Notes: generated by a model from the sequence alone, not told the origin. Shown: positions 9,220 to 18,360, counted from the first letter of the stretch. The stretch is DNA of 64,000 nt from Myxococcaceae bacterium (GCA_004297725.1 SCUS01000109.1:37396-101395); one strand, 5' to 3'. Numbers and translations are program-made.

Positions 9220-10086
9220 CTACCGGACGGTCTTCTTCGCGGTGGTCTTCTTCGCGGGGGCCTTCTTCGCTGGGGCCTTCTTCGCGGGGGCCTTCTTCGC
9301 TGGGGCCTTCTTCGCGGCAGGCTTCTTCGCCGCGCTGACCTTCGCGGCAGGCTTCTTCGCCGCGCTGACCTTCGCGGCAGGCTTCTTCGCCGCGCTGACC
9401 TTCGCGGCAGGCTTCTTCGCCGCGCTGACCTTCGCGGCGGGCTTCTTCGCCGCGCTGACCTTCGCGGCGGGCTTCTTCGCGACACCGGTCTTCGCGGCGG
9501 GCTTGCTGGTGGTGCCCTCGGAGCGGGCCGTGCCCCTGCCGGCGGCCTTCCTGGCGGTCTGGGGGGTCGCCCTGGCGGTGGTCTTCCGGCGGGGCTTCGC
9601 GGCAGGAGACTCGGGTACTTCGATCAGGCTCGGGACGCCGCGCCTCGGGCGGTCGGCGATGGCCAGAGGCGTCGGCTCGACCTCCGCGCGGTCGTTGGTG
9701 ATCTGCGCCTCACCGTGGCGGGTCTGCAACATCGAGGATGGCGTGAGTGCCACGGGCCCCATGGCATCGGCCTCGATCACCTGGAGCTGCGCGGCCTGGA
9801 GGGCTCGCATCTCGCCGAGGTCGGGCCTCCCCGGAGGGCCCCCGTCGGGCGCCGGCTCGTCGACGGCCGGGCGACCGTAGTGCCGACCGCCCTCGTGGAT
9901 GCGACCGGGGTCCAGCTCGGCCGAGCCGCCGTTGCCGTGGAACTCGTTTCTCCCCCGCTCTTCGGTGCGCCTGGAGTACCCGCGCATCCCCTGCTGCACC
10001 GCCGAACCGCCGTGGAGAGCGGAGCCCATGCCCGAGAGATCCATGTCGATGCCCTCGTTCTCGTAGCGGTCTACCTGATTCGCCAT
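9220..10086 (-). CDS. Histone H1-like Lys/Ala-rich repeat protein
   Basis: The protein has 288 residues. The start is supported by GAGGAG six bases upstream of the ATG at 10086. The first 150 residues are mixed and not recognisable. From about residue 155 the protein becomes basic (PAAKPRRKTTARATPQTARK). It ends in five near-identical decapeptides containing AAKKPAAKVS, then KAPAK pentapeptides and KKTTAKKTVR. This resembles the C-terminal tail of eukaryotic histone H1 and bacterial H1-like proteins (AlgP, HctA/B, Bordetella BpH1), which bind and compact DNA. DNA binding is inferred from composition only. Confidence 0.8.
   Translation of the reverse strand: MANQVDRYENEGIDMDLSGMGSALHGGSAVQQGMRGYSRRTEERGRNEFHGNGGSAELDPGRIHEGGRHYGRPAVDEPAPDGGPPGRPDLGEMRALQAAQLQVIEADAMGPVALTPSSMLQTRHGEAQITNDRAEVEPTPLAIADRPRRGVPSLIEVPESPAAKPRRKTTARATPQTARKAAGRGTARSEGTTSKPAAKTGVAKKPAAKVSAAKKPAAKVSAAKKPAAKVSAAKKPAAKVSAAKKPAAKVSAAKKPAAKKAPAKKAPAKKAPAKKAPAKKTTAKKTVR
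9255..9480. repeat. Tandem 30-bp and 15-bp in-frame repeats
   Basis: Five consecutive 30-bp units run from 9311 to 9460, followed by a partial sixth. They differ by only one base (A or G at one site). A run of four 15-bp units of the type GGGGCCTTCTTCGC(G/T) occupies about 9255-9310. All lie in frame inside the H1-like gene and encode its decapeptide and pentapeptide repeats. Near-identity at the DNA level suggests recent expansion by slippage or recombination. Confidence 0.9.
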
Positions 10087-10329
10087 GCGACGCTCCTCGT
10101 TGTGTCAGGTGTGCACGTGTTGCACCGGTGACATGGCCGACGCTGCAAGTCGCGTGCAGGCAACGGCGCGAGCGAGGAGCCCTGACGACCCGCGCCGCGG
10201 GTGCAGGCGAACGCCAGACCCCGCTCCGACCGAGGGCGCGAGCCCCTCGGCCCCGACGCCCGCGCGGAGCGATCCCCCGCTCGACGGAACCCTGTCCACT
10301 CGCGGCGGAGCGTGTTGTAGCGTTCGCGC

Positions 10330-10710
10330 GTGCTGACCATTCGAGACGCGCAGATGGCGCCCTTTCAGCGCCGGGTGATGGCCGCCTTCTTCGACCGCAT
10401 GGCGGCGATGGTCGCGCAGGACTTCCCCGCGGAGCACCGCGCGCTCGGCCCCGGCGGGGTGCGCGCCCTCGTCGAGCGGATGATCGCCTGGGGCGCCGAG
10501 CACCGGGTGGTGACCGAAGGGGGCGTGGCGGTGCTGCTGACGCTCGCCCTCCAGTACGGCGAAGGCTTCGAGCGCTCGCCCGACCGCGCGTGGGCGCTGC
10601 GAGAGCTCGCGGAGGTCGCGAGGCCGGAGTCCGCGCGCATCGAGTCGTTGCTGAGGCGCATGGCGCAGCGAGCGCAGGGGCGGGTCGTCGTGATCGCGCC
10701 CGAGGAGTAA
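10330..10710 (+). CDS. Small protein of a type VI secretion-linked family (tentative)
   Basis: The protein has 126 residues and starts with GTG. Its N-terminal pattern is MLTIRDAQMAPFQ, followed by an amphipathic helix, FPAEHRALG, and then VRALVERMIAWGAEHRV. This resembles a short helical family that I recall from type VI secretion effector loci of myxobacteria and other proteobacteria, typically beside PAAR/VgrG-linked cargo genes. The gene ends six bases before the next gene, indicating one operon. No VgrG, Hcp or sheath gene is in the window, so this would be an orphan module. The family assignment is from memory and is not certain. Confidence 0.5.
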   Translation: MLTIRDAQMAPFQRRVMAAFFDRMAAMVAQDFPAEHRALGPGGVRALVERMIAWGAEHRVVTEGGVAVLLTLALQYGEGFERSPDRAWALRELAEVARPESARIESLLRRMAQRAQGRVVVIAPEE

Positions 10711-10716
10711 TCGTCG

Positions 10717-13242
10717 ATGCCCGTTTGCAGCCAGTGCGGTCACACCATCGACTGCCCCAACCACGCGCACGTGGTGGGATCGGTCAGCCAGCCCTGCCCC
10801 CTCAAGCGAGGCGCCGTGTGGCTCTGGGTGGTCGACGAGTCGGGCGGCAACGTCGAGGGCGCCACGGTCACCTTCAACGGCCGCACCGGCACCACCGACG
10901 CCTCGGGCGTCGCGGCCTTCGACCCGGTGACGGTGCAGGACGACCCCTACGACGTCGCGGTCACGGCGGTGCCTTCGACGAGAGAGAAGACCCACGCGCT
11001 CCCGACCGCCGCCACGGGCACGGTGACGGCGGTGCAGGCGCAGATCGTGACGAAGAAGTTCACGCTCCGCACGCTGCGGCCGAAGCTCGCCGTGGTCGAC
11101 CGCCACGACTTCAAGAAGGTCGTCGGCGCGAGCCACAAGCACACGCTGGTGCTGAAGAACGAGGGCGACGGCGAGCTCACCCTCGGGGCCATCACCTTCC
11201 CGACGCACTTCAAGGCCGACGACACCAACGCCGTCACCACGGGCACCACCATCGCCGTCGGCCACGAGGCGGAGCTCAAGATCGAGTACACGCCCGGCGC
11301 CGTCGGAGAGCACTCGGGCGACCTCACCCTCGCGAGCAACGACGCGGCCTCACCCAAGGCCGTCGCCCTCCACGGCGAGCTGGTGAAGCCCGCCTTCGAG
11401 CTCTTTCGCGGGACCGGCGTGCTGCCCCTGGTGCCCTTCGCCACCACCGACGTGGCCGAGCACCTCGACGGCGCGCTCCCCGACACCGACCACGGCGTCG
11501 ACGCCGACACCCGCGACCCCTCCCTCGACGCGGCCTTCACCTTCCCGCTGAAGACCGACTACGCCACGAACGTTCACGCCGACGCCGATCCTTCGGTGTT
11601 TCGACTGCGGCTGAAGGGCATGCCCGACGCCGCGCCCGACGAGGTCGCCGTCGTGGTCAAGGTGCTCAAGGCCTCCGGGGTCGCGCTGCCTGGCGTCGCG
11701 GGCTTCGTCAACGCCGGCACCGCGGGCGTCGCCGCGGGCATGCCGGTGACCTTCAAGAAGAACGGCGCCGTGTGGGAGTCGCCCTACCTCCGCGTCGCCA
11801 CCACGGTGACCGACCTCAGCAAGGGCGCCACCGCGATGGTGCACTCGAGCTACGCGGCGACCATCGCCGACGCGGCCAACGCGAAGCAGTTCGGCCGCGT
11901 GCTCGAGGCGAAGGCCACGGTGATGGGCGAGGCGGTGGCCGGGGAGTACCCCATGGGCGGCGAGCCCTGGGCCAGGGTTCCCGTCCGCTTCTGCGCCGTG
12001 GGCTGGGCGGGCGGCGTGCTCAAGCCCCTCGCCAAGCTCGCCGAGCTCAACCAGTACTGGGCCGGCCAGGGCCTGGAGTTCAAGCTCCACGACCCGCTGG
12101 TGCCCCTCGCGCAGCTCGTTGCGCCGCCTCGGCTGCTCCTCACGCTCAACGAGCACACCGGCGCCGCGCTCTTCACCGACCACGACGTGCGCGTCGATGT
12201 GACGGTCTCCTTCTCCATCGGCGGCGGAGACGTCGACGCCGCGGTGACCGCCGACGTCGCGGCCGGCGAGACCGCCAGCCAGGCCGCGGCGCACATCAAG
12301 AACGCCCTCGGGGCGTGGCGTGGCGGCGGGGCCGCGAGCGCCGTACGCCTCGACGCCGACGTGTTCGACTTCGCCGCGCCCCGCGTGGTGCTGACGGGCC
12401 CGGGCCCCAACCCCCCTGCGGACCTCACCGCCATCGGCGCCCGAGGCCCCACCGACCTCACGGTGAAGGAGACCACCGGCGCCGCGGTGACCAACCTGCG
12501 CATCACCCGCGTCGCGGCCACGCGCGAGGTGACCACCACGACCCCCGACCCGACCGGCAACGGACCGCCCACCGTCACCGTGGCCCGCGTCGCCGACACC
12601 TCCGTCGACGCCTTCTCTCCTCCGGTGGCCCAGGCCTTCCACGACCCGGTGTGCAACCCCCCTTCGGCCGCGATGCGGGCGTGGGTGCGCGCCTTCGGAT
12701 CACCGGGCCGCGACGCCGTCACGGTGCTCATCTCCGACCGCGTCGGCGAGCAGGCCCTCACCGCGCTCTGCGAGGCCGGGCTCAGCACCCTCTACGACGC
12801 CAACGTCGACACGCTCAAGGGCCGCATGGCCCCGGAGCTGGCAAGCCTGGCGTCGTCGACCTCGCCCATCTCGATCCTGAACTTCGGCAGGTGGACCGAA
12901 CCCCAGGCGCACTTCGTGATCTTCCTGGGGCGCGGGAATTTCAGCGCGGGCTCCAACGACCTCCAGCACGAGGTCGGCCACACGCTCGTCGACTGCAACC
13001 ACACGCTCCGCGAGCCGTCGTGGTTCTACAAGTACGAGCTGATGCACGCCTCCGGGCCTCCCATGGGCAAGGCCAACCGGATGACCCGCCACAAGATCAA
13101 GGTCGACACCGCCCTCAACGCAGGCGGGTGGAAGTCGGACTACATCGTGCTCGCCGAGGGCTACGGCGGCGCCGCCCGCGCCCGCATCACCCAGCTCGCT
13201 CCGCAGTGGTGCACCGGCGCCACCGACTTCCCCTGGACCTGA
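10717..13242 (+). CDS. Large multidomain protein with HEVGH metallopeptidase motif
   Basis: The protein has 841 residues with no signal peptide. The N-terminus is Cys-rich (MPVCSQCGHTIDCPNHAH, then SQPCPLKRG). A carboxypeptidase-regulatory-like beta domain follows (about 38-90, GGNVEGATVTFNGRTGTTDA). Next comes an ASH/choice-of-anchor-D-like domain (about 125-225, LVLKNEGDGELTLGAITFP). The central 400 residues are not recognised. Near the C-terminus DLQHEVGHTLVDCNH contains a zinc-peptidase HExxH (His751, Glu752, His755), with His762 as a possible further ligand. The lack of a signal peptide, the partner gene and the modular layout suggest a secreted effector or toxin. Peptidase activity is inferred. 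Confidence 0.65.
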   Translation: MPVCSQCGHTIDCPNHAHVVGSVSQPCPLKRGAVWLWVVDESGGNVEGATVTFNGRTGTTDASGVAAFDPVTVQDDPYDVAVTAVPSTREKTHALPTAATGTVTAVQAQIVTKKFTLRTLRPKLAVVDRHDFKKVVGASHKHTLVLKNEGDGELTLGAITFPTHFKADDTNAVTTGTTIAVGHEAELKIEYTPGAVGEHSGDLTLASNDAASPKAVALHGELVKPAFELFRGTGVLPLVPFATTDVAEHLDGALPDTDHGVDADTRDPSLDAAFTFPLKTDYATNVHADADPSVFRLRLKGMPDAAPDEVAVVVKVLKASGVALPGVAGFVNAGTAGVAAGMPVTFKKNGAVWESPYLRVATTVTDLSKGATAMVHSSYAATIADAANAKQFGRVLEAKATVMGEAVAGEYPMGGEPWARVPVRFCAVGWAGGVLKPLAKLAELNQYWAGQGLEFKLHDPLVPLAQLVAPPRLLLTLNEHTGAALFTDHDVRVDVTVSFSIGGGDVDAAVTADVAAGETASQAAAHIKNALGAWRGGGAASAVRLDADVFDFAAPRVVLTGPGPNPPADLTAIGARGPTDLTVKETTGAAVTNLRITRVAATREVTTTTPDPTGNGPPTVTVARVADTSVDAFSPPVAQAFHDPVCNPPSAAMRAWVRAFGSPGRDAVTVLISDRVGEQALTALCEAGLSTLYDANVDTLKGRMAPELASLASSTSPISILNFGRWTEPQAHFVIFLGRGNFSAGSNDLQHEVGHTLVDCNHTLREPSWFYKYELMHASGPPMGKANRMTRHKIKVDTALNAGGWKSDYIVLAEGYGGAARARITQLAPQWCTGATDFPWT

Positions 13243-13244
13243 GC

Positions 13245-14702
13245 TCAGCGCCTTCGGGCGGCGTCGCGCACGTGCACCCAGTCGGCCAGGAAGGCGTCGA
13301 AGACCCCGCGGTCATCGACCCGTAGCATCGTCTCGTCGTTCTCCCGGAGGGCCGCCCCGGTCCAGTTGTGCGAGCCCGTGAAGACCAGCCGGCGGGCGGC
13401 CGTCGAGCCGTTGTACCGAGCGTCGATGAGCAGGTACTTGGAGTGCAGCCCCCAGGTGCCCGCGCGGCGAGGGTAGAGCGTCACCCTCACCCCGGCGTCT
13501 CGCAGGGTACGCAGCACCGTGCGCCCGACGCGGATGGTGTCGTCGCCGATCACGGCCTCGACGCTGCACCCCGCCCGCTGTCTCCGGGCGAGGGCCCTCG
13601 CCACCTCGAGGCGAGCGTTGGTGAAGAAGGCCATCGCCACCCGGATGCGCCCGGAGTCGGCGCACGACACGTTGTCGATCACCGAGACGGCCGTGTCGCC
13701 CGATGGACGAGGGAAGAAGTACGCCCGCGTCGGGAAGTTGCCCGCCGAGGCGCGGTAGTAGTCGAGCTGCACCACGTCGCGCCGCTGCTCCTCGAAGGTG
13801 CGCTCGTAGGCCGCGAAGAGCGCGCTGTCCCCGCGGATCACCACGGCGTTGTTGTGCCGGTGGTTCTGCCCGGTGGTGAGGTTGTGCGAGGCCTGCACCA
13901 CGACGTTGCGCGAGCCGCCGCCGACGTCCGAGAAGAGGAAGGTCTTGTGGTGCATGATCCCGGTGCCCAGGCACGCGCTGCCGGGGGCGCGGCAGAGCGT
14001 CACCCGCGACCGGCCCAGCGCCAGGATCAGCGCCGAGGCCTCGGTGGCGTCGGAGCCGTTGTCGGGGTCGTCGAGCAGCGCCCTCACCTGCCCGTCGAGC
14101 AGCACCCGCACGTCGACGCCCCGCTGGTAGGCGCGCCGCAGCGCCGCCGTCACCCGACCGCGGGTGAAGTGATAGACCGCGAGGCGGATGCGCGAGCCCG
14201 GCACCGCCCGGTCGATGAGGGCGAGCAGCAGGTCCTCGATGGCGGGGTCGGGGCTGTTGTCCGAAGGGCGCCGGGAGAACACCGCCGAGAAGCGCGGCAG
14301 CAGCGCCGGGAGCGAGGTCGTCGGTGGGGTGGCGGTCCCTGCGTCGACGAGCGGCTGCTGGGTGCCCGCGTCGACCTCCGGCAGGGGAGCGCCCGCGTCG
14401 ACCTCCGGCAGGGGCGGAGGATCACCGCCGTCCTCGGGCGGCGGCGCAGGCGGATCGGGGGGATCGCCGGCGTCCTCGGGCCACGGCTCCGGGGGGTCGG
14501 GGCTCTTCGGTCCGGCGTCCTCCAGAGGCAGGGGAAAGTCCTCCGGGCCGATGTCATCCGGGTACGGGCCGCCGTCCTCGTCCTCAGCCCACGGGTCGGT
14601 CGGCTTCTCCATGGTGGGCGGACCAGAGACGGTGCCTTCGCTGCACCCGGCGCAGAGCGACAGAAGCGCGAGACCGAGGAGGGCTTTCGTGGCGCTGGGC
14701 AT
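13245..14702 (-). CDS. Phospholipase D-like domain lipoprotein
   Basis: The protein has 485 residues from the ATG at 14702, chosen because it places a signal peptide (KALLGLALLSLCAGC) at the N-terminus. A long Pro/Asp/Glu/Gly-rich linker covers about residues 25-140 and includes the repeated motif PLPEVDAG. Two PLD half-domains follow. The first contains MHHKTFLFSDVGGG and NVVVQASHNLT; the second contains LHSKYLLIDARYNG and LVFTGSHNWTG. These fit HxK-type active sites of the PLD superfamily. The substrate (phospholipid, nucleic acid or other) cannot be told. It converges with the metallopeptidase gene, with two bases between the stop codons. Confidence 0.88.
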   Translation of the reverse strand: MPSATKALLGLALLSLCAGCSEGTVSGPPTMEKPTDPWAEDEDGGPYPDDIGPEDFPLPLEDAGPKSPDPPEPWPEDAGDPPDPPAPPPEDGGDPPPLPEVDAGAPLPEVDAGTQQPLVDAGTATPPTTSLPALLPRFSAVFSRRPSDNSPDPAIEDLLLALIDRAVPGSRIRLAVYHFTRGRVTAALRRAYQRGVDVRVLLDGQVRALLDDPDNGSDATEASALILALGRSRVTLCRAPGSACLGTGIMHHKTFLFSDVGGGSRNVVVQASHNLTTGQNHRHNNAVVIRGDSALFAAYERTFEEQRRDVVQLDYYRASAGNFPTRAYFFPRPSGDTAVSVIDNVSCADSGRIRVAMAFFTNARLEVARALARRQRAGCSVEAVIGDDTIRVGRTVLRTLRDAGVRVTLYPRRAGTWGLHSKYLLIDARYNGSTAARRLVFTGSHNWTGAALRENDETMLRVDDRGVFDAFLADWVHVRDAARRR

Positions 14703-14743
14703 GACAGGGCATACGAGCGCCCCGCATCCTGAGCCGTCAAGCT

Positions 14744-15961
14744 TCACTGGTTGAAGCCCCCGACGGTGCGGCGCAGCGATCCCGTCGCGGCGTAGCTACG
14801 GCCGTCGAAGAGGAAGCGCTCGGACTCGTCGCCCCGCACGAGGATCACTCCGCGCTGATCGGGCGTCGGCGTGCCGAGCTCGCCCCCGACCGCGAGGACC
14901 ACCCCGTCGCGTCCGCCCACGCCGTGCAGCGTCGCGGCCGTGAGCGCGACCGCGGGGCGATAGTTCACCCGACCGTTCACGTGCCCGTCGAAGTGCATCG
15001 TCAGCCCGTCGCTTCCCACTGCCCAGGCGTTTCTCGCGTCCTCGACCCAGACGCCGCTGAGGCCCGAGAGCTCGGAGAAGTACGGCGACGTCGAGAAGCC
15101 CGCCTGGTTGCCCGAGAGGACGAGCGCCGTGCCCAGTCCCCCCACCGCCCAGCACTCGTAGGGCGCCGAGCGGGGGCACGAGATCGTGAGGAGGCGATTG
15201 TCGCTGCGGGTGACGTCGCTCGACACGCGCGACCACGCCCTGCTCCTCGGGTCGCGCACCAGGATCACCCCCCCTTCGCCCACGACGTACAGTCGCCCGT
15301 CGACGCCTCCGTCGATCTTGTAGAGGTTGCGCCCCGCGACCTCTGGAGGCAGCGCGGCCTCCTGTCGAAACGTCGCGCCGTCGTAGTGGAGCAGCACGCC
15401 CTTCGGTCCGTCGGGGCGGCTCGATCCGCCGACGAGCCAGAGGTCCTCGGCGCTGCGGCCGTAGATGCCCCAGAAGGTCGGCGCCCCCTCGGGGTACGTC
15501 ACCTCGACGGGCACCGTCTCGCAGGCGCCCTCCCGGTAGCGCAGCACCCGACCGCCCTCGCCCACCGCGTAGACCAGCTCCGACTCCCCTGCCGGGTCGG
15601 GCACCGGGACGGCCCACCAGAGCACCTCGTCGCTCTGACAGAGCGTGCGAAAGCCCCCTACCGTGTACTCGACGAGCCGCCCCACGCCCCCGGGCGGAAG
15701 GCGCGCGTGGTCGACGCCCACGTAGCCTCCGGCGATGTACGCGGCCCGGCGCTGCGCGCTGCCCCGCACCGAGAGGAACGATCCCGTCGGCGAGCCGTGG
15801 ACCGCGAGACGAAAGAGGTCCGGTCCCTCGGTGGCGACGGCGTCGGGCAGGCCCGCGTCGCCCGCGCCCGCCGAGGTGCATGCCGTGATGAGGAGGAGGA
15901 GCACGACCCACGCCCCGCCGCGTCGCTCGAAGGCCGCTCGGGTGCCAGGTCGTGGACTCAT
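14744..15961 (-). CDS. Beta-propeller lipoprotein, unknown function
   Basis: The protein has 405 residues from the ATG at 15961; an in-frame start 15 bases further upstream is possible. The signal sequence ends in LLLLITAC, a probable lipobox. The mature part contains repeated short beta blades with the motifs WGIYGRSAEDLWLVGG, YVVGEGGVILVRDP, CWAVGGLGTALVLSG and VWVEDARNAWAVGSDG. Together they resemble a propeller of the kind common in myxobacterial surface proteins. No active site is apparent. It lies 41 bases upstream of the PLD-type gene on the same strand, so co-transcription is plausible. Confidence 0.75.
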   Translation of the reverse strand: MSPRPGTRAAFERRGGAWVVLLLLITACTSAGAGDAGLPDAVATEGPDLFRLAVHGSPTGSFLSVRGSAQRRAAYIAGGYVGVDHARLPPGGVGRLVEYTVGGFRTLCQSDEVLWWAVPVPDPAGESELVYAVGEGGRVLRYREGACETVPVEVTYPEGAPTFWGIYGRSAEDLWLVGGSSRPDGPKGVLLHYDGATFRQEAALPPEVAGRNLYKIDGGVDGRLYVVGEGGVILVRDPRSRAWSRVSSDVTRSDNRLLTISCPRSAPYECWAVGGLGTALVLSGNQAGFSTSPYFSELSGLSGVWVEDARNAWAVGSDGLTMHFDGHVNGRVNYRPAVALTAATLHGVGGRDGVVLAVGGELGTPTPDQRGVILVRGDESERFLFDGRSYAATGSLRRTVGGFNQ

Positions 15962-16060
15962 CGCGGCCGCTGCCACCTCCGTGTCACGGGGTGGCGGCGG
16001 AGCGAGTGATGATGGTCAAGCAGGGCCTCGGCCGAAGGGGCTCCGAGGCCTTACGCCCCG

Positions 16061-18154
16061 TCAGGGCGTGACGGGCAGGAAGATCGAGTGGCAGGTCGCG
16101 CAGGCGCGGGTCGTCGCGGTGGGCTGCGTCCCGGCGAGGGCGCGGCGGGGCACGTTGAAGCGGTGCCCGGCGATGTCGCCGTGGAAGTAGGTGTTGGTGC
16201 TGGGGCTCGGGACGATGTCGACGAGCTGCGGCGTCCGAGCGCCAGAGGTGGCGGTGCGCACCATGTGGCAGGCGACGCAGGTGAGCTGCGTGAGGGGCAC
16301 GTCGGTGTGCGCGAAGGCCACCCGGGTCATCACGTGGGGGAGGACGTTGCGGTACTCCGCGGTCGAGTGGCAGTTGACGCACGCGGCGTTGTTCGTCGCC
16401 GACTCGCGGAGCATGTTCGGGTTCTGGGTGCTGCCGTGCGGGTCATGGCACGAGCTGCACGTCATGAGCTGCGAGCCGTTGCGGTACATCCCCGACCGGA
16501 TGAAGTCGGTGTACTGCTGGTGGTGCTGCCTGGAGTCGCCGTTGGGGTGGAGACTCGACGCGGCGGCGTCGATGCGGCTGGTGAAGCGCGCGAGGAACTC
16601 CGAGCGACGGATGCCCGGCCGCGGCATGTTGCCGTTCATGTCGAGCGGCGACTCGGTCTGTCCGCCGCCCACGCCCTGCGGGCGCGAGTGGCAGGCGCCG
16701 CAGGTGGTCATCTCGCGCTCGGGCGTCAGCAGCGACGACGAGACGATGCGCGAGCCGCGCACCGAGGCCTCGATGTGCTCCGAGCCGGGGCCGTGGCAGC
16801 TCTCGCAGCCCGTGTTGATCTCCTCGCGCTGGCCATCGCCGTTGAGGTCGTACTCGCCGTTGGGCTCGTTCACCGCCGAGGCGGTCCAGCCGTCGGTGGC
16901 GTTGCCGCCGAGGCGGAAGCCCGTGGCGTGGCAGGCGACGCAGTTGTTCTCGAAGGACGCGGTGTTGGCCGGGCGGCGCAGCCGGTCGGTCGCGAAGTCG
17001 AACCAGCGGGTGGTGTTGTAGTCCTTCCAGGGCCAGGAGTCGGCGTTGGGGAAGGTCGAGTTGCCCGCCGTGTTGAACTGGATCGGCAGCACGTGGTGGC
17101 TGTAGGTGCCGTTCGCGTTGCGGAGCCGCGTCAGGTAGCGCTGCTTGTAGACCGCGCCGCCGTACGAGAGCGCGACGTCATAGCGCTGGTTGGCCTCGGT
17201 GTTGCGCCGGTTGACGAAGGTGACGTGGTACTCGCCCGGCTCGCCGCGGCGCACGGTGGTGTCGTGCCCGAGGCGGATCTCGAAGCGGATCGAGGCCGCG
17301 TTGGTCGGCGCGGTCTCGCTGACGCTGCAGGCCGTGCCCGCGCAGTCGAAGTAGTAGAGCGTACGGCCGGCGTCGAAGGCCGCGAGCGCCGCGTCGAAGC
17401 GCGGCCACGCGCTCACGTTCTGGAGGTTGCCGCGAACGCCAGGAACCTGGAGCCCGTTGAAGTGCGCGGTGCCCAGGGCGCGGTGCCGACCGTGGCAGTT
17501 GATGCAGGTGGTCGAGCCGACGTAGGTGGCGCGCGCGGTCATGTTGCCCGAGACCCGGAGGTCGATGCGGGTGCCGACCATCGAGGCCCGGTCCGTGGCG
17601 GCGCGACAGCGAGAGCCGCCCGGCAGGTGGGCGTCGTCGCCCATCGCGGGCTTCCACACGATGAAGAAGCTCCCCGTCGGGATGGTGGGGAGGCGGTAGA
17701 CGCCGTCCATGCCCACGGCCGCGCGGACGTAGGTGGTGGCGTTGCGGTCGAGGAGGTCCTCGAGGGGCTCGTCGTTGGTCGCGGCCGCGGCTGCGGTCGG
17801 GGTCGCGAGGATGTCGATGGGCGTCGCCTGCATCGCCGCGACGTCCGCAGACGGGACGAGGTAGACGGTGCCGCCCGCTACCGGGAGGTGGGTCCCGTCC
17901 GTGACGAGACCCACGACGCCCTGCGGCTCCAGATCGATCGGGCGCACCGCGGGCTTCCCGGGCGCGCCGGCGTCACCCTGCGGCCCCGCAGGCCCCGCCG
18001 GACCCTGCGGCCCCAGAGGCCCCACAGGACCCACAGGCCCCGCAGGCCCGACCGGACCCTGCACCCCGGCTTCACCATCCGCTCCCGAAGGGCCCTCGCA
18101 TCCCACCAGGGCCAGGGCCCCGAGCGCGATCCCCAAACGCCATCGACTGAACAT
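16061..18154 (-). CDS. Octahaem c-type cytochrome lipoprotein with collagen-like stalk
   Basis: The protein has 697 residues. A signal peptide ends in LALVGC (lipid Cys19). Immediately after it come 16 uninterrupted Gly-X-Y triplets (residues 21-68), rich in GPA, GPV and GPQ. A carboxypeptidase-regulatory-like beta domain follows (about 78-200). Eight CxxCH haem sites are present: CINCH (217-221), CVACH, CESCH, CGACH, CSSCH, CVNCH, CVACH and CATCH near the C-terminus. This suggests an outer-surface electron carrier or a multihaem enzyme related to the cytochrome c554 superfamily. The substrate is unknown, and no maturation or quinol-oxidising partner is adjacent. Confidence 0.9.
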   Translation of the reverse strand: MFSRWRLGIALGALALVGCEGPSGADGEAGVQGPVGPAGPVGPVGPLGPQGPAGPAGPQGDAGAPGKPAVRPIDLEPQGVVGLVTDGTHLPVAGGTVYLVPSADVAAMQATPIDILATPTAAAAATNDEPLEDLLDRNATTYVRAAVGMDGVYRLPTIPTGSFFIVWKPAMGDDAHLPGGSRCRAATDRASMVGTRIDLRVSGNMTARATYVGSTTCINCHGRHRALGTAHFNGLQVPGVRGNLQNVSAWPRFDAALAAFDAGRTLYYFDCAGTACSVSETAPTNAASIRFEIRLGHDTTVRRGEPGEYHVTFVNRRNTEANQRYDVALSYGGAVYKQRYLTRLRNANGTYSHHVLPIQFNTAGNSTFPNADSWPWKDYNTTRWFDFATDRLRRPANTASFENNCVACHATGFRLGGNATDGWTASAVNEPNGEYDLNGDGQREEINTGCESCHGPGSEHIEASVRGSRIVSSSLLTPEREMTTCGACHSRPQGVGGGQTESPLDMNGNMPRPGIRRSEFLARFTSRIDAAASSLHPNGDSRQHHQQYTDFIRSGMYRNGSQLMTCSSCHDPHGSTQNPNMLRESATNNAACVNCHSTAEYRNVLPHVMTRVAFAHTDVPLTQLTCVACHMVRTATSGARTPQLVDIVPSPSTNTYFHGDIAGHRFNVPRRALAGTQPTATTRACATCHSIFLPVTP

Positions 18155-18360
18155 CTCTCTACCTCCGCATGATCCGAAGCCCCACTGCGGGGCCGAGACC
18201 GCTCATCACGACGGGCTCCTATTCCTCCTTGGAGAGGTTTTCCTCAAGTTCAATCCCAGAAATCCCCGACGACTCTTCCCTACGGTCCAGCTTCGGCCCC
18301 GCGGCGGGCGTCGCCGACACCGACCGAGCCGCTGGGCCTGCGATTGCACAGCGCCGCGTC
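18155..18360. promoter_or_regulatory. Divergent intergenic region with hairpin
   Basis: These 206 bases separate the divergently transcribed octahaem cytochrome and outer-membrane protein genes, so both promoters should be here. A small inverted repeat (GCCCC, five-base loop, GGGGC) lies at 18179-18193. A stretch less GC-rich than its surroundings runs from about 18215 to 18275. I cannot assign -35 or -10 elements with confidence. Confidence 0.3.

Noticed and set aside
9311..9460. CRISPR-like array of 30-bp repeats
   Set aside because: There are no spacers between units, and the repeats are in frame within a histone-H1-like gene.
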